Positions 11,744-21,976 of a stretch of 64,000 nt of DNA are shown piece by piece (the first letter of the stretch is position 1; each line of letters begins with the position of its first letter). Made by a program: the position numbers and the translations under genes. The notes beneath the pieces were generated by a model. It saw nothing but the letters and a program-made list of their open reading frames with translations. It searched no databases and was not told the origin of the DNA. Source of the DNA: Timema cristinae (taxonomy: Eukaryota; Arthropoda; Insecta; Phasmatodea; Timematidae); assembly GCA_039000515.1 (NCBI GenBank), contig JBCFYV010000012.1, positions 34,958,562-35,022,561 of the forward strand, in the 5' to 3' direction.

Positions 11744-12979
11744 TTGAACTGTGTAACCACTGGTTCGGGTACTATATTTAATTATTGATTTGTGTACAGT
11801 TATTGACAGGGTTTCCCAGATAATACAAGGGACAATGTATATTTGTACCCCCTTCCCTCTCTTCACACAAGATGGTTTACTTATTGTGTGTGCTTTATTG
11901 ATTCTAATCAATATTATATATAGTACGGCATAAATAAATATCAACGTTTCATTCCATTATCCAACTATATATTTATTATATATTTGGCCTTTAAGGCCAG
12001 ATTTGGATTTTTTTTAATCACACGAAAAAATATTGCTTTCTATGCGCGTTTGTTGGGGCCGCAGTATAAATTAATGTTCTGAAAAAATATGTTCAGGTAG
12101 TCGGGACCCTGGTCGATCAGTGGGGTCTTGGAGAAAACTGCCCCATTTAACCCTTCCCCATACACCTCATATTGAACCTGGATACTGCAGGTAAATATGA
12201 TCTAATGGTGATTCGATCCCAGTACTCGGTCATGGGAACAGTTTTAGATCGCCGAGAGTAAATTTTATTCCGGTCTTGTGCTTCGTCGGTGATGATGATA
12301 ATAATAAAAATGAAAACGACGGAAGACTGCGATACAGGGTAAGGCACGTTGATACGATTAAACGAGGCCTGTTTCCGCATGGCCACCCGCCGTGACGCAA
12401 CTTCCGCTAGCACCCCCGGAGGTGTTCATGTTGTCCGAACAAAAGGTGGGGTTGTTGGAGGAAGACTGGGGGGTGGGGGTTCAGCTCCCTCAATACTATT
12501 GGTGTGCTTACCTTCATAGTATAATTGGCATCAATCACTCCCCCCCCCCCCCTTCTCCGTGGCAGATGGTCTACCAGGAATATTGAACAGAAGGGGAGTG
12601 TCTGAAGTAGTTTGTCCCACAGTGTACCTGGTGAGATCTGAATACTGTATGCATGACTCATGAGAAGCGCACGTAGCCTACCTATCACTGGTAGGGGGCC
12701 ATTGTCATGGTGGGTGGTAAGTGATACTGATACGAGATCTGAGGCGTCAAGCTCGCACTAGGCTGGATCGTTGGTGACGAGGAAGGTGGGGAGCAAATCC
12801 TCTCTGGGTGCAATGGGTGGGGAAGTCAAAGTTGGCCATTTCACGTTAATGTGAGTGTACTTCCTCTAAGCGAAACAACTCATCCCTGCATATTATTTTG
12901 AATCGTTAGCAAGCTTGGTATTAAATGTAAGGTTTAAAACAGAAATTTAAATTACAAATTATTAATGATACAATTTTGT
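11744..12979. other. Intronic DNA without a recognised gene
   Basis: Mostly AT-rich up to about 12040, then more GC-rich at 12040-12860 with a poly-C tract at about 12539-12551. Open frames here have no recognisable domains. Nothing else is supported. Confidence 0.4.
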
Positions 12980-13192
12980 TTGATCACCGTATTCTACTAA
13001 CCGTTTGGGTTATACGTTTATGTACTAATATAGTTAATGGGTTAGGGAAGAGGAAGGTCGAATTTAGTGAAATTGTACTCTTATTTGCGTGGATTAAGGA
13101 ATACCATATAGGAAAAATCACCCCACGGGATTTGAACCATCAACAGTCCAGTATATCGAGAGAGTGAACCTTAGACCATGGGGTGACCGAAG
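12980..13192 (-). repeat. SINE-A copy, 5' head to near 3' end
   Basis: The minus-strand tail is the complement of 'ctaaccgtttgggttatacg', the middle is the complement of 'tatttgcgtgga', and the head ends at 'gaccatggggtgaccgaagc'. It is followed by an ATT microsatellite at 13200-13236. Confidence 0.72.
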
Positions 13193-13862
13193 CTGATATT
13201 GTTGTTGTTATTATTATTATTATTACTATTATTATTGAGACGTATAACAATGAAAGGACCCTAAGTTAATTATACATCCCGAAAATAAGTTATTACATAA
13301 CTTGTTGCAATTTAATATTGTTATTACTATCTAATGGGTGTTAAATTAATAATAGATCATTACCAATAATCTAACATAAATCCATTTAATTCCTTTGAGA
13401 ATCCTCATTGCAGCTTTTTAAAAAAAAATGGAAATGGGATGTAATGCTTTATAAAGCTTCGAATGTGAAAGGTAAATAAAAATACGTACGCTATGTTTGA
13501 TGTTGGCCTTAAACAAAATTAGAGGTTAAGAGTGTGTAAATGTATCCAACCCCAATGTATTATTAAAATTTACATTAATATTTTTTTTATACAAAATCTG
13601 ATTCAAATTAACTGATGGAAAGGTTTTTAAACATGTTATTCTTGGGTGTTTATTAGAAAATAAATAAAATGTTAAAACAATATTTAGCTTCATGTTGGCT
13701 CTTCATAGAACCTTTCAGCATTATTATAGAACTACACGCAAGTGGGCCTATAGGATTACATTCAATCTATATCCGTATTTATTCCTGAGCTAGCCTGGAA
13801 TATTTATAAAACCTTTCAGAACTATTAAAAGGTTGTCCGGGGCATAGTGTTTTATTTATTAC

Positions 13863-14141
13863 CTTCGATTTCTCCCTCGATTTGCTCCTGAGGAAGCCAG
13901 GGATCTTAATCCCTCCTATCGGTATCTTCTTCTTGCCTTGCTCCTTCTCCGACTCTTCTAACGCCTTCTTCATCTTCTCCACCTCCCCTTCACCCACCTT
14001 CTTCACCGCTTGGATCTTCTCTTCCATCGTCTCTTGGTGTTGCTTATCGTCGACCTTCTTGTTCTCTTCGTTCAACATCTTCTCTCGTTCCTCATCTTCT
14101 ATCTCCTTCTTGTCCTCGCTCTTATCCTCCGTGGTACTCAT
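13863..14141 (-). CDS. Nrt: Neurotactin, first coding exon found (N-terminal cytoplasmic region)
   Basis: This 279-bp, 93-codon exon lies on the minus strand. Two AG acceptors two bases apart (CCGCAGAG|ATG) precede an ATG at 14141. Use of the second keeps phase 0, and if the first is used the ATG can still start translation after a 5' UTR exon. It ends AAG|GTAATA. The peptide is dominated by Lys and Glu/Asp, likely helical in residues 10-70, and ends GKKKIPIGGIKIPGFLRSKS. The core KIPIGG(I/L)K(I/L)PGF is what I recall from the cytoplasmic domain of Drosophila neurotactin, and it is the strongest basis for the gene name. The acidic run followed by a basic hydrophobic patch, repeated at the ends of the exons at 7101-7271 and 4014-4163, suggests a module shared by successive exons. 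Whether this ATG is the true start is unproven. No promoter was identified upstream. Confidence 0.82.
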
Positions 14142-14360
14142 CTCTGCGGTAGAAAAGAAAACAGTAGTTATAGTAAGCCCCCACAATGTATTGATACGTG
14201 TTCGAAAGTTTTAAAATTAGCTAGATCTACGTTAATTCGTCCATGCGCCGAGGGGTGTAATCTGAAGCCATCACTTACTTATTTTGGTTTATCATAATTT
14301 ATTTATACATTGCAAAGACTCAAGTCATTAAAATACTAGTAATCTTTAAATATAGGTTGG

Positions 14361-14515
14361 TCCGACAATTTAAGTCAGTCGGTAACATAGCCGTATACTA
14401 AGTTAAGGAGTCCGGGTTCAGGTACCGACATGACTGTAGATATTACCATCGAGAAAATTGGGGCTTCACTTTTCACCATGATGAATTAACGGCTGGGGGG
14501 ACGTGATGTGTGTTT
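14361..14515 (+). repeat. SINE-D copy
   Basis: Box-A-like 'taagtcagtcggtaacatag', box-B-like 'gtccgggttcaggtaccgac', and the body ending 'atgaattaacggctgggg', as in the copy at 6096. Confidence 0.68.
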
Positions 14516-14647
14516 TACACTCAAGTTAGTTTGTTAGTAGTGTGTCGTTTATAAAGTGCATGTTAAATACCTCAAATTAAAATGCTTTGAAAAGATAATT
14601 TTTCATTGAATAAATATGTTCTTTTTACTTAATACTTTAAAATGTGT

Positions 14648-14812
14648 GTGCTTCACGTCTTACAACCCACCCGGGCTATCCGCATGGATGAGGAAGGTAG
14701 AAAGGAGAGGAAGTGTACCTTCGTTCCTTGGAGGGGAGGGGTAAATCACTTAGGAAAAGTTCCCTCAGCACACACTGTTGAATTTTGAATTACAACCTTT
14801 CCATCACCATAA
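14648..14812 (-). repeat. SINE-A fragment
   Basis: The tail complement 'cacgtcttacaacccacccg' and the middle are present and diverged. The tRNA head is lost. Confidence 0.6.
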
Positions 14813-16590
14813 AAGTAGAGAAGACTGAAATTATGCCTTTGTCAGCATTCCCAATGGTTCATGTTTTTTTATACTTCCATACACAAGGACTATTCTAGGC
14901 GCTACTCGTCTCACTGGCCACTTGAGGCCTCCTTAATCTAATTTTAAGTCACGAAATGAGCAGAAAAAATAAGTAAAGTATTGCACCCGTATTTATCTGG
15001 AAATACATTATATTCATAATGAAAACGACAATGTATCAACCAACACCCCCTCCCGACCCCTTCCTCCTAGTGGGTTTAGCCAGTGCTTGAACCTAATACC
15101 TATCTGCCTTGGGTCAAAGCTGAGCACTTGCTCCAGGTTCTTCTTTACCTTCCCCCACAAGGCCGTAGCCAGCCAATAATTTCGGGGAGGGGGAGGGGGA
15201 GTTTAGTGGGCACATCCCCCAATTGCTGGAGGCTGGAAAAAATTATAAATATTAAACAACTCTAGAAGCTCTCTAAAGTGCTTTTTACTGTGACACAGCC
15301 CCCTAATTTGTACTTGTATCTTAATTTTGATATTGTTTAAACCATAAATAAAGCCATATATACATTGTTCATGAGATTTGGGGGGGGGGATTGAACCTCT
15401 AAACACCCCTGACTACGGCAGTGGTCTTCCATATCCTCTGAATCAGGATCACCCTCATAGTCCCCCCTCCCACCTAAGGCAACGCGCGCGACCCACGTGA
15501 CGTTATTGAGTTAGGTTTATATATGTATTTGTGTTCTCAGGCATTTAAGATAACTTTATGAGTATTAAGAGCTCTGAATCTCTCATAACCATGTCTTAAC
15601 ATGAAAAGTGTTTGAAACATATTCCTGTTACTGGGAGACATTCAACCACAGAAAAGCCTCTGCCCGGGCCTGCCAACTTGATGCGGGGGGGGGGGGGGGG
15701 TACAAACGGTGCACCAACCTAACCTAACGTTATAGTGGAGCTGCTAAGCATAACAATCGTTCACTTTTTGAATACTAACAAGAAATTTGACATGTTGATA
15801 TGGTTTTATGTGGTGAATAAAATTGGATAAGCTGCCACTATTAAAAGGTTATTTTACATCCGCCATCTTTCAAAAATGGCGTCCTAAAAAATTTGTGTTG
15901 AAATTTTCTCATAAACTGTTAATTATGATAGCAAAGTGTTTATGATAAATAAGTAAAAAGAAGAACATTGTATGCAAAACATATTTTTATAATTTTCTTT
16001 GTAATCCTGTTTCTGTACAATATCGCAGTGAAACATTTGAAGTACGATTAACATCTGTGGAGTTTCCCTTTCAAATTATTTTCCTATCACGCCCAGGCTA
16101 CATTAGGTTTAGAGCTGTTAGGTTTGGGGATTATTTTCATATCATTCTCAGGTTATGCTATATTTGGGGATTATTTTCAAATTTTCCAATTTTTCGTCGG
16201 TTATATAGGGGGGCGACAAAAAGCAATCTCGCTGGGACGCAAAATTTACCTTGGGCCGCCCCTGTATTTAGCACACTTGTACACACTTGTACACTTCTAC
16301 CCTTACCTTGATGGACTACACCATAACCCTATTTCATAAGCTGTACTATAATGGAATAACACGAGGTAAGCTTGCTACCTTACAGGAGAGATGAAAGTTA
16401 ATGTACATAAAATATACATACTTAATGAAAATAAACGTTGCACTAAAGATAAATCTTTAGGTAAGCCTTTCCATTTCCAAACACTATGTATTCGAGTGTT
16501 TAGCTATACGATCAAATCTACCATCTGATTTAAGAGATTTATTTGTAAAAAAATAGAATTGTAATTACGTTTAGCACCATAATTATTGCC
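14813..16590. other. No recognised gene; G-tract and unassigned repeats
   Basis: Contains a G17 tract near 15686-15702. It also contains the line 'ggggattattttcatatcat' (16136) and a diverged second copy at 16166-16185. Short open frames show no domain. Confidence 0.4.
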
Positions 16591-16599
16591 AGATTTATT

Positions 16600-16750
16600 T
16601 TTAGTGCTACGGGTGAGGAGGATTTAAAAGATATAAGTGCAACCGCGCTAGTGTGGAGAGCTATCGAAAATATCTCATATTTAGATCGTATGTAAAATTC
16701 GCCCCCATTGCACCAAATTGAGAGTCAAAACCTAACCTATCTGTCATCAG
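16600..16750 (-). repeat. SINE-A copy, 3' part, interrupted by a hAT insertion
   Basis: This is a diverged SINE-A body on the minus strand, recognisable from 'gggtgaggaggatttaaaag' to 'ctaacctatctgtcatcag'. It continues at 18635-18705 on the other side of the hAT element. The join 'ctgtcatcaataatctagtt' matches the family sequence 'cgtcatcagcagtccagttt'. Confidence 0.6.
16743..16750. repeat. 8-bp target-site duplication, left
   Basis: GTCATCAG immediately precedes the hAT end CAGGGCCC. The right copy at 18635-18642 reads GTCATCAA, one mismatch. Confidence 0.75.
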
Positions 16751-17460
16751 CAGGGCCCGGATTTTGTTGACATGTCATTTTTTTTATCCATCAGATACAA
16801 TTCTCAGTTGTACATAAACTTTGTTAATGATCCCATGGTTGTGGAAATGTATATTTCACAGCTTTTTTGGAATTTTTTGATAATTTTTTCCATTTTAGAC
16901 TTCTAGACATCAGATATTTTACCACACACTTGTTGACTGAAGAGGATAATATGTAAATCCAAATGAACTTGTGCCTCTTTACCTACGTGCTTATAAAATA
17001 CACATTCCTGTTGAGACCTTCACTACACCCAAGTTGGATTTGGTTGCAGGGGAGGGGAGCAATTTTTAGAGTTCAAATGAGCTTTGTACTGTTTTTACAT
17101 ACCTAGTGATTCACTCACTATACCATGTCTGCAAAGGACTGCAGGGGTATGGGGAGCTATCATTGTAAAGCAGGTATTTGTATTAAAATGCTAAGTGGAA
17201 CACATGATTTTAGCTGTTAACAGATTTTAAATGCATAGTTTTCATTTATAAAGTGAACCTTATATTTATTCGTTTGCAATCCTGTATTTAGAATGCTTTA
17301 AACCAAATCATCTCAAGCGAGTCATTTGAGGCAAATTATTACTGAATTCACAGAAATTATTTTTTCTAGAGAGAGTGAAATAATTTTCTGTAAAATATGT
17401 GAAGTCAAAGTGGCTGGCATCCAATAAAAGATTGTAATGACATTGATTTTGATCACACTA

Positions 17461-17795
17461 AAATATATAAAAAGTCATGGATGAAGGTAACTTTTCTTTA
17501 AAGTAACATATGTAGAGTATCCCTTTATGATTCATCCATGAAGAAACACGCGCTTTTCAAAAATAATGTTAAAAGGATTACACCATTAAAATATATTTCT
17601 TATATCATTTTTTCTGTTAAAGGAACAACTCCGCAGTATTTGGCAAAGTACGCCAATTCCTTATACCAATAAGAAGCTAGCCTTCACAACACCTGTCGCC
17701 AAGACTCTTTCTATTAGTTAGTTTTTACATTGTTGACGAAGGGACCAAGAGGCAAGGGGTATGTCATATATAAGCCGCTTGTGTGTATGTTTAAG
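17461..17795 (+). repeat. Inverted repeat, left arm (LTR-like sequence)
   Basis: The arm matches the complement of 26345-26051, continuing into 19781-19737, over about 335 bp. Shared landmarks are 'aaaaagtcatggatgaa', 'ttacaccattaaa', 'ccttcacaacacct', 'gactctttctattagtt' and 'ataagcc.cttgtg.gtatg'. Features resembling an LTR promoter are a TATA-like 'catatataag' at 17765 and AATAAA at 17953, with TGTTGA at 17731 and TCAACA at 17971. Weaker similarity continues to about 18130, where motifs such as 'attagtgctcatccacggag' and 'ataggcgcttgaccacggag' repeat. These look like the tandem leader repeats of some LTR retrotransposons. No retroviral-type protein is encoded nearby. Identity is uncertain. 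Confidence 0.7.
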
Positions 17796-18204
17796 GCATC
17801 CAAGCAACGCAGTCAAGGACTCACTGGCACTAGCACTGGCTCTCGCAGTCGCAGTCTAACACAGAATACAATAATTTACGTTAATATCACAAGTGTGCAT
17901 TGATATAAAGCATTTTATGGGATTATGTATAAGTAATTAACAGATGTCATTTGAATAAACCGTGTGTGAATCAACAGCCCTCCATAGTTCTCTTTCATTT
18001 TATTAATTATACCGATTTAATTAGTGCTCATCCACGGAGCAATTAACAGCTGATTAAAAGATATCTATTCCATACAGTGATGATAGGCGCTTGACCACGG
18101 AGCTATAGACAACCGAAATATCATCACAGCAATATTATATCAGGGAATTAATCCTTAGTGTTTCAAGATTTAACCATTCAACAGCATATCAGTCGCAACA
18201 AACA

Positions 18205-18470
18205 TGTCCGTGCTATCTAGAATATCGATAAAAAGAAAACCTCTCAGTTATTACTTGCAAAAAATGCATTTACGAATCAAGAAAAATCCTCAACATTTTA
18301 TAAAGATTTGTGTGATGTTCTGGTTTCTCTGAACTTTCCTCTGTGGAAACTGAGCAATGTTAAACTATAGGATTTCCTGAGGCTGTTTACGGGTCATTCT
18401 ATTTCAGACGAGTCCATACTGAGGAAAAACTGGGAAAGGACAAACAAGGAGAGATATTTTTACTTAAGTG
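18205..18470 (+). pseudogene. hAT transposase N-terminal fragment
   Basis: From 18248 one frame reads LLLAKNAFTNQEKSSTFYKD, then 'LCDVLVSLNFPLWKL', an in-frame TAG, then 'DFLRLFTGHSISDESILRKN'. This matches the region of hAT-type transposases after the BED finger: 'dLc..l...nIP..kl....f..Fl..y....IPs.stLRk'. The upstream ATG at 18205 (MSVLSRISIKRKP) is in another frame, so at least one frameshift and one stop break it. The catalytic region is absent. It lies within the hAT element at 16751-18634 and explains that element's identity. Confidence 0.7.
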
Positions 18471-18634
18471 TATAGTGTTAATCCAAACTCTTGTAATAAA
18501 TACATCATATTATGGAATTTCAATAAAAATCTGTAGGTTATTTTTTGTTAATTTAAAGTCATTATTTAGACCTTTTAGCGTCATTTTATAGATACTATTT
18601 GGGAAATTATAAGGTCATCAAAATCCGGGCCCTG

Positions 18635-18705
18635 GTCATCAATAATCTAGTTTACTGTGAGAGTGATGCATTAGAGTTTAGACCATGTGACCATTGGCGC
18701 GGGTA
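18635..18705 (-). repeat. SINE-A copy, 5' head (continuation of 16600-16750)
   Basis: Begins with the right target duplication GTCATCAA and continues 'gagagtgatgcattagagtt' and 'tagaccatgtgaccattggc', the minus-strand tRNA-like head of SINE-A. Confidence 0.65.
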
Positions 18706-19736
18706 GTAAAAAAGTCATACTGGGTCTGCTCTGTGGTTTGTTATACAGTCCAGTTTTCAAAGGAAGGACATTTTAGAAAATATAAACATATTTTTTTATA
18801 TTTTACTATATTATTAGTGTTAGTTTATAAGTATTGATAATAGCTATAAAAAGTGACAGATGTAGATAACATGACTTGACGTATGAATAGGTGAAAGTAG
18901 ATATAGTTTCTTTACTAGCTGTAATATAAGGTTATTCCTATGACAAATATACAACTTCCATTGATATAACAAGTAGTTTCTTGGTGAATGTATTGCTTAG
19001 AAGATTTACCTCACTATAATTAATACTGATGATATCTGTAGAGGTGGTCAATCGATCTTAAGGAGTTAGATTCTCTTTGCACATGGATCACGTTTATGGG
19101 AAGGTCCGAGATAGTGTCTCGGCCGTGGCACTACTTGAGATTTTCCCTGTTATGTTCTAATTCACTCCCTACACAAATAAGACTGCATATGCTCTAAAGA
19201 TACACTCATAATCCCTACCCCTGAGATGAAATCGTAATTAATCCGTGGGGGAACGCATCAAGTAAAACAATAAAGAGGACGTACTCATGACAATACATTG
19301 TAAGGATAATCAAGTCTCGTAGATTACGGTGAGCAGGACATAAAGTGAGAATGGGAGAATCTAGCCCCTTATTCAGGGTAAAACGTTTCAGTTTTTGTTT
19401 GGATTATCGTGGTGCGCGTTTGGGTGCCAATTAAGAAGATACGCATCCACGATGGGTTCCTATTAAAATAATATAGGCCCGCGATGGCCACCGATTAAGT
19501 TGATACGATTTAATATTGGTATTTATAGCCCCGTGATCAAGCGCTAATTATAGTGATATTTCTTACACTTATGAAATAAGAAAAACCTTTAAATTTGCAC
19601 AAGATTTATTTAGATCATGGTACTGACTTATTAAAACGTTCTGTAGATTTATGCTACCGGCACTGTTAATATTTCGTATTACTGCTATATTACCGAGTTC
19701 TGTTTTATTACAAAGTTCTTGTGTATTGATGTCCAG
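18706..19736. other. No gene; diverged leader-like repeats at 19430-19570
   Basis: The stretch 18706-19380 shows nothing recognisable. On the minus strand, 19570-19400 carries successive motifs 'agcgcttgatcacggggcta', 'cggtggccatcgcgggccta', 'aggaacccatcgtggatgcg' and 'tggcacccaaacgcgcacca'. They are spaced about 45-50 bp apart and resemble those after the left inverted-repeat arm. Confidence 0.45.
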
Positions 19737-19781
19737 TGTATTGTATTCATACGCACAAGTGGCTTATACATAGCCTACCCC
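19737..19781 (-). repeat. Inverted repeat, right arm, inner segment
   Basis: The complement reads 'ggggtaggctatgtataagc' and 'cacttgtgcgtatg'. This aligns with 17757-17795 and continues the arm at 26037-26345; the two parts are separated by the LINE. Confidence 0.7.
19768..19781. repeat. 14-bp target-site duplication, left
   Basis: ACATAGCCTACCCC here is repeated exactly at 26037-26050, bracketing the LINE. Confidence 0.88.
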
Positions 19782-19794
19782 CCCCCCCCCCCCC
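19778..19794. repeat. Poly-C tract at the LINE 5' junction
   Basis: A run of 17 C starts in the CCCC of the target duplication and extends into the element before 'tgcgggacgg'. It could be element sequence, untemplated additions during integration, or microsatellite growth. Confidence 0.7.
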
Positions 19795-20413
19795 TGCGGG
19801 ACGGGGTTTAGAATAGTCCCACAGTAACCCCTGCTTGTCGTAAGAGGCAACTAAAAGGGGAGGCTTCTGTGCAGGACGTACCTCGTGCAGGACAAACCTA
19901 TCCTATATCTTTCCTTTCACATCATTTTCTTCTTCCTTCACTTTCCCCCCCTTTTTTTCACTCTTCCCCTTCGCTTTATCTATCCTTACCTTTTTCTTCC
20001 CTTCCCCCTGCCGTTCATCCTGCACGGAGGCCTTTGGCCTTTCCGTTGACGACCTTGGCTACTAACCCGGCTCTTCTCTGTTTATTATAGGATACCACTG
20101 CTTTGAGCTCCTGAATGAAAGTGCGCGGTTGCAATACCTTAATAGAAGGGCCTTAGGATGACAATAACCGGGTACCCTACTTTGGGAAAAGATCGGTTGA
20201 GTTCATGAGGGCCCGGACGTAAAATTGGCACTTTCCTACACCCACTTGCTGCGATGACCTCTCTCTCGGCGATGCTCTATGCGAAGGTTGTCATGTCTAG
20301 CGTCGTATAGGGCCTCTCGTCGGGACAGTTAACAGGGCCATATGTGGTAGTACCAACTTGGGTCACCCTGGGTCTACGATCCGAGTATTGTGTAGGTTGT
20401 CCCCAATCATGAC

Positions 20414-21958
20414 ATGGCCGACAACATTGTCGCCGCTGGCACCGTACTGCCAAACACTGCTGGCAACTCACTGCCCGGACCCTCGCAGGGTCGTAATATA
20501 GATAAGAGGCGGAAACGGGTAAGGCCGTCCAGCCCTTTAATTGAAAAAATCCAGGAAGTGGTGAGGCCCCAGCCCCGCTTCCTGGTTATGTCTCGAACGG
20601 ATGAAAATGAGAACCTCAGGCGTGTCAGCCCATTTGTCCTCGAAAGAGTGATAAGTGGAGCTGCCGAGTCTGGGGTTTCAATTAGAAAACTGCTCGATGG
20701 CACGATAATGATCCAGACCGAAAATGACCTACAGACAGCGAAAATAATGGCAATAACTACCATACCGTTGAGCCCCTCGAATCATTTAAAGGTGAAGGTG
20801 GAACCGCACAGGTTCCTCAATGTTTGCAAGGGAGTGGTCACCTGCTATGACCTCGACTGCGTAAGCATTGAGGACATCTGTGAGGAGCTTTCCCCTCAAC
20901 ATGTCACCGAAGTATATAGGATCACCATCAAAAGGAACGATGTAGTGAAGAACACTGATAGTTACATTCTAACATTTGCCACTCCTTCCTTACCAAAGGA
21001 GGTCCGAGCTGGCTTCCACGTGCTCAGGGTCCGGCCGTATGTCCCCAACCCTCGGCACTGTTTTCAGTGCCAGGAGTTTGGGCATACGAAGCTGCGATGC
21101 CGTGGTAAGCCAACCTGTGCAGATTGTGGACAGGAGGCTCACGAACAACCATGCGAGTCTCCTAAATTCTGAATTAATTGCAAGGGTCCTCATTCTGCCT
21201 GGTCTCGGTCCTGTCCGAATTGGAAAGTAGAGAAAAAAGTCCTGGAGATCCAAACAGAAAAGAAGATTCCTTATGCTCAGGCACGCAAAGAGTATACTGC
21301 ACTGCAAGCTCCGGTATTTCAAAGTTCCTACAGCCAAATTGTCACCCAAAATATAAATTGCCCTAACTGCCACTGCGCAGTTAATATTGCAAAGACTCCT
21401 ACAAGACCTGTGCCACTCGTCTCTATTCGAGACCAACAAAAACAAGCGGCATCATCTGTGGTGATGCAGAAAATAAAACAATTGGCGACACGCTCACAAA
21501 AGTCGCCACCACCACCTGTACCCCCAAGGAGACCCCCTTTGGGAACACCCCCGAGCCCCCCTTGGGGAACACCCCCGAGCCCCCCTTGGGGAACACCCCC
21601 GAGCCCTCCTCGGGGAAATAAATTGCGTGCGGCCACTGTTGAGTCGCACACCCTCGCCTCTGGGCCTCCAGAGGCCGGGATGAGTGGTGAAACAGGTGAG
21701 GCCGCCAAGGCGAGTCCCACTGGTGCCTTGAAGAAGGACCAGCGAGAGACCGCCGAAAAGAATTATATTAAAAAATCTTCGAAGGCCTTAACAAAGCCTT
21801 CGCGCAAGGATCCGATTACCCAGTCTCTCCAAAATAAACCGGAGCCTCTCCTGAAGCGGGAGGTCCAGGAGAGACTGGGAAAGGCAAGAGAACCTAAAAA
21901 GGCCCTCAACCAATTTTTATTTTTAAGAGATAGTGTCATGGATTGCGAGGATAATTAA
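20414..21958 (+). pseudogene. LINE ORF1: gag-like nucleic-acid-binding protein, one in-frame stop
   Basis: A single frame from ATG 20414 to TAA 21958 (515 codons) is interrupted by a TGA at 21170-21172, between 'CESPKF' and 'INCKG'. The C-terminal half holds zinc knuckles: CFQCQEFGHTKLRC (CX2CX4HX4C), then CADCGQEAHEQPC, then a third, CX2CX3HX6C, that starts just after the stop. This trio is typical of ORF1 in the I and Jockey groups, where the protein coats the RNA and accompanies it to the nucleus. Beyond the knuckles a proline-rich stretch is built from 24-bp repeats (21530-21610), followed by a basic tail. ORF2 starts 18 bp downstream. The stop could be one point mutation at a codon next to a knuckle cysteine. 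Confidence 0.88.
21530..21612 (+). repeat. 24-bp tandem repeat inside ORF1
   Basis: Three to four copies of a unit of the type acccccgagccccccttggg. In frame it encodes repeated PPSPPWGT. Copies are nearly identical, indicating recent expansion. Confidence 0.85.
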
Positions 21959-21976
21959 ATCTTATACTAATAAAGT

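Larger units (their letters stand above)
7272..13862 (-). other. Neurotactin intron between the exons at 13863-14141 and 7101-7271
   Basis: This intron of about 6.6 kb is defined by the donor AAG|GTAATA at its high-coordinate end and GTGCAG at its low end. It contains the 42-bp minisatellite, the Harbinger remnant at 9216-9892, a minus-strand LINE fragment at 10271-11045, a hAT-like end near 11743 and a SINE-A at 12980-13192. I see nothing recognisable in 8340-9215 or 9893-10270. Confidence 0.6.
16751..18634 (+). mobile_element. hAT-superfamily DNA transposon, internally deleted
   Basis: The element begins CAGGGCCCGGATTTTG and ends with the exact complement of those 16 bases; a further four of five bases pair. 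It is flanked by an 8-bp duplication (GTCATCAG/GTCATCAA), the size expected for hAT. Inside, near the right end, is an N-terminal transposase fragment (18205-18470). The rest of the transposase, including the DDE core and the C-terminal dimerisation region, is missing, and the right terminal repeat follows within 170 bp, so the element is a deletion derivative. Positions 17461-17795, with weaker similarity to about 18130, are the left copy of an inverted repeat whose partner is at 26345-26037. That sequence is either a nested insertion or this hAT family's own 5' region. Confidence 0.8.

Noticed and set aside
17731..17976. Solo LTR bounded by TGTTGA and TCAACA
   Set aside because: Homology with the inverted copy extends well beyond both boundaries and there is no target duplication at them, so these ends are not supported as LTR limits.
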